A stretch of DNA of 64,000 bases from an uncultured Opitutia bacterium. GTDB taxonomy: Bacteria > Verrucomicrobiota > Verrucomicrobiia > Opitutales > Opitutaceae. The position numbers and the translations under genes are program-made. Position 1 is the stretch's first letter. Each line of letters opens with the position of its first letter. The stretch covers positions 1 through 64,000 of the forward strand of contig CAIMFY010000074.1 of the NCBI GenBank assembly GCA_903840415.1. The letters run 5' to 3'. Positions 61,809-64,000 of this stretch are shown piece by piece. The notes under the pieces were generated by a model, which was given only the letters and a program-made list of their open reading frames with translations, was not told the DNA's origin and did no database searches.

Positions 61809-64000
61809 TCAGGCGGTTTGCAACTGAGGCACGCGGTGTTCGGTGCGGCGGCAAAATTCCCGCAGTTGCTCCGTTACCTGCTCCAAGGGGCGCGCCCAGT
61901 CGCCGATCGCGGGTTGGCGGAACAGCCGCATCGTCGGATACCACGGGCTGTCGTCGCGGTTGAGCAGCCAGCGCCAGTCGGGCGCAAACGGTAGCATCAC
62001 CCACACGGGTTTTCCGAGGGCTCCGGCGAGGTGGGCAACGGAAGTGTCCACGGCAATCACCACGTCGAGCTGAGCGATGGCCGCAGCCGTGTCGGCGAAA
62101 TTTCCCAGGTGCGGCGCGAGTTCGGTGACGATGCCCCGGTTGGCGAGGATCGCCGCATTCGTTGGCGTCGTGTCTTTTTGCAGGCTGAAAAATTGCGCGC
62201 CGGGCACATCAAACACCCGCTGAAATTCTGCCAACGGGATCGATCGGTTGTGATCATTTTCGTGCCGCGGATTTCCTGACCAGACCACGCCGATGCGCGG
62301 CTGATCGGTCGAGGTGAACCGCTCAGCCCATTCCGCCAGTTTGTCGGAAGGCGGAAAGAGGTAGGGCGTAGCCGACGGAATGCTGCCGATCTCAGTGCCG
62401 AAGCCGAGCGGCAGGCTCAGCATCGGACAGTGGCAATCGAATTCCGGCAACGGCTCGCCGCGGGCAAAGACTGCACTTGCTCCCGGAAGATTCGCGAACA
62501 ACGACTTTAGTGAGGGCTGCACTTCTAAGAATACGGTCGCACCTCGCGCGGCGAGCAACGGGGCGTAGCGCGCAAATTGAATCGTGTCGCCGAGGCCCTG
62601 TTCCGCGTGAACAAGGATCGTTTTGCCCGCAAGTGTTTCGTCGATTTGCCAGCGCGGCCGCGTGAAACGAAACCTTTCCGTGACAGGCGTTTTGTAAAAA
62701 CGAAACTCGTAGTTCCTCCAGCCCCGCCGATAGTCTCCCGTGAGCAGCAGGGCGATACCCTCGTTGTAATGTGCGGCGTGCAGATCTGGGTTGAGTGCGC
62801 CGGCGGTGTGAAACTTCTCGATGGCTTCACTGGCGCGGCCGATGGCGAGCAGCAGGTTGCCCAAATTGCTGTGCGTCGCCGCATCGTATGGTTTGAGCGC
62901 CATGACTCGGCGGAGAACGGATTCCGCCTCCACCGTCTCGTGCTTCGAGGTCAGGGCCACTGCCAAGTTGTTTAATCCATCGATGTCATCGGGATAAAGC
63001 GCTAGCAACTGGTGGGCAACTGCCAGCGCTTCGTCCCAAAGCTTATCGGACCAGAGAGCGATGCCCAAATTGTTCAGGGCGTTGCGCCCGTTCGGCTCGA
63101 GTGCTAGCGCCTGCCGGTAAGCCTGGGCGGCCTCGGTGAATCGCCGTTCCTTCTGGAACGTCGTCCCGATGTTGTTCCATGAGCTCGAAGATTCCGGGCG
63201 CAGCGTCTGGTGCCGCACATAGGAGCTCCGGGCCTCGGCCCAACGCTCGAGCTTCTCAAGCGCGACGCCAAGTTCGAGCCAGGTGTCCGCGTTGTTTGAA
63301 TCAAGTGAGAGCGAGTGGTTGTAAGCGGCCACGGCGGCATCGTGCTGGCCGGCCGCGTAGTGCGCCAAGCCGAGCCGATAATACGTGGTCGCGCCATGGG
63401 GATTCAGGGTCGCGAGTTGGCGATAAGCCGCGATCGCGCTTTCGAAATCCTTGGCTGCCTCGCAGGCGAGGCCGAGGTTTTTCAGCGCGTCGCAGTAATC
63501 CGGTTCTTCTGTGATCGCCCTGTTTGCGAACGACACTGCGTCCGGCGTCCGGCCCAGTTTCAAACACGCCACGCTGAGATTGTTGAGCACGAGGGCCGCA
63601 CGGGGTTGGAGCGTCAGGGCGGCGAGATAAGCTTCAATGGCCTCCTCCCATCGCTCCAGTGCGGCCAACGCGTTGCCGAGATTGCAGAGCGCTTCGGGAA
63701 ATTCTGGCCGAAGCTTGATCGCCTGACGGTAGCAGGCCACGGCCTCCGCCAGCTCGCTCTTGGCCTGCAACGCGTTTCCAAGGCTATAGTTAGCCTCGGG
63801 AGATTTCGGTTGGTAATGGAGAGCTGACCGCAATACGGAAACGGCCTCATCCGGCCTGCCTTGCGCAATGAAAACTGAGCCCTGCAAACGCAGGGCGTCG
63901 GCATCGCTTGGTTGCAGCCGCAGCACTTGCGCATAGGCCAATTGGGCTTCCTCAAATCGGCCTGCGCGGTGCAACATCAGGCCGCGCTCCAAGGCCACTC
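61809..64000 (-). CDS. TPR-glycosyltransferase (GT9-like C-terminus), 5' end outside the window
   Basis: Partial: the frame is open to the window edge with at least 730 codons; the first residue shown is not a convincing start. From the N-terminus come about twelve TPR repeats of 34 residues (e.g. YSLGNALQAKSELAEAVACYRQAIKLRPEFPEAL; LGIALWSDKLWDEALAVAHQLLALYPDDIDGLN). A C-terminal domain of about 280 residues follows (GKTILVHAEQGLGDTIQFARYAPLLAARGATVFLEV, GVVWSGNPRHENDHNRSIPL, VDTSVAHLAGALGKPVWVML), typical of heptosyltransferase-like domains fused to TPRs. It probably works with the GT41 protein and the two GT4 enzymes in building a glycan or modifying a protein. Confidence 0.88.
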   Translation of the reverse strand, partial: VALERGLMLHRAGRFEEAQLAYAQVLRLQPSDADALRLQGSVFIAQGRPDEAVSVLRSALHYQPKSPEANYSLGNALQAKSELAEAVACYRQAIKLRPEFPEALCNLGNALAALERWEEAIEAYLAALTLQPRAALVLNNLSVACLKLGRTPDAVSFANRAITEEPDYCDALKNLGLACEAAKDFESAIAAYRQLATLNPHGATTYYRLGLAHYAAGQHDAAVAAYNHSLSLDSNNADTWLELGVALEKLERWAEARSSYVRHQTLRPESSSSWNNIGTTFQKERRFTEAAQAYRQALALEPNGRNALNNLGIALWSDKLWDEALAVAHQLLALYPDDIDGLNNLAVALTSKHETVEAESVLRRVMALKPYDAATHSNLGNLLLAIGRASEAIEKFHTAGALNPDLHAAHYNEGIALLLTGDYRRGWRNYEFRFYKTPVTERFRFTRPRWQIDETLAGKTILVHAEQGLGDTIQFARYAPLLAARGATVFLEVQPSLKSLFANLPGASAVFARGEPLPEFDCHCPMLSLPLGFGTEIGSIPSATPYLFPPSDKLAEWAERFTSTDQPRIGVVWSGNPRHENDHNRSIPLAEFQRVFDVPGAQFFSLQKDTTPTNAAILANRGIVTELAPHLGNFADTAAAIAQLDVVIAVDTSVAHLAGALGKPVWVMLPFAPDWRWLLNRDDSPWYPTMRLFRQPAIGDWARPLEQVTEQLREFCRRTEHRVPQLQTA

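Overview
The window reads as a GC-rich, Gram-negative, motile, polysaccharide-degrading heterotroph, most likely a member of the Verrucomicrobiota close to Opitutaceae. This is inferred from the gene mix: GH106/GH78/PL10 enzymes, an LptF/G-type permease and OprP-like porin (outer membrane), HDOD proteins, PAS-rich kinases and a SPINDLY-type glycosyltransferase. No 16S gene is present, so the assignment is not proven. Nearly all long opposite-strand frames are GC-driven shadows.

Layout. 1-3.1 kb: initiator tRNA, rpsB-tsf, a DUF983 membrane protein, tRNA-Ser and a small membrane protein. 3.2-11.2 kb: an aldehyde dehydrogenase divergent from an MFS transporter, a SnoaL-like gene broken by an in-frame TAG, htpG, and a GH106-type alpha-L-rhamnosidase. 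11.3-19.3 kb: one tight leftward operon for a branched-chain amino acid (Liv-type) ABC transporter with four tandem periplasmic binding proteins ahead of the permease and ATPase genes. 19.4-26.2 kb: an LptF/G permease, carboxylesterase, SDR dehydrogenase, diacylglycerol kinase, glycine-zipper protein, Tam-like methyltransferase, and an HYR-domain secreted protein broken by an in-frame TAA. 26.4-36.2 kb: a four-gene leftward signalling operon with two copies of a unit made of a HisKA_2-type PAS kinase and a response regulator whose C-terminus is a four-cysteine domain. 36.3-42.6 kb: a peptide transporter, a PL10 pectate lyase and a divergent GH78 rhamnosidase. 42.6-57.4 kb: motility and signalling functions, namely a CheY-like regulator, four HDOD proteins, a serralysin-like protease, a FlgN-like/TPR operon, a hybrid kinase, a chemoreceptor with a separately encoded periplasmic sensor, and a porin. 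57.4-64 kb: two GT4 glycosyltransferases, a TPR-GT41 (SPINDLY/OGT-like) enzyme and a TPR-glycosyltransferase running off the window.

The strongest unifying observation is regulatory. All four HDOD genes and the hybrid kinase carry a FliA (sigma-28)-like promoter, a TAAAGTTT-like box, 11-12 bases, then GCCGATAA-like. In four of the five the -10 box ends only 9-12 bases before the start codon. This ties scattered genes into one candidate flagellar/chemotaxis regulon, with very short or absent 5' leaders. The neighbouring glycosyltransferases could plausibly modify a surface or flagellar protein, but that is inference. The second notable item is the duplicated kinase/regulator operon: its receivers resemble PdtaR/ANTAR regulators but carry a Cys4 tail where the RNA-binding ANTAR domain would be.
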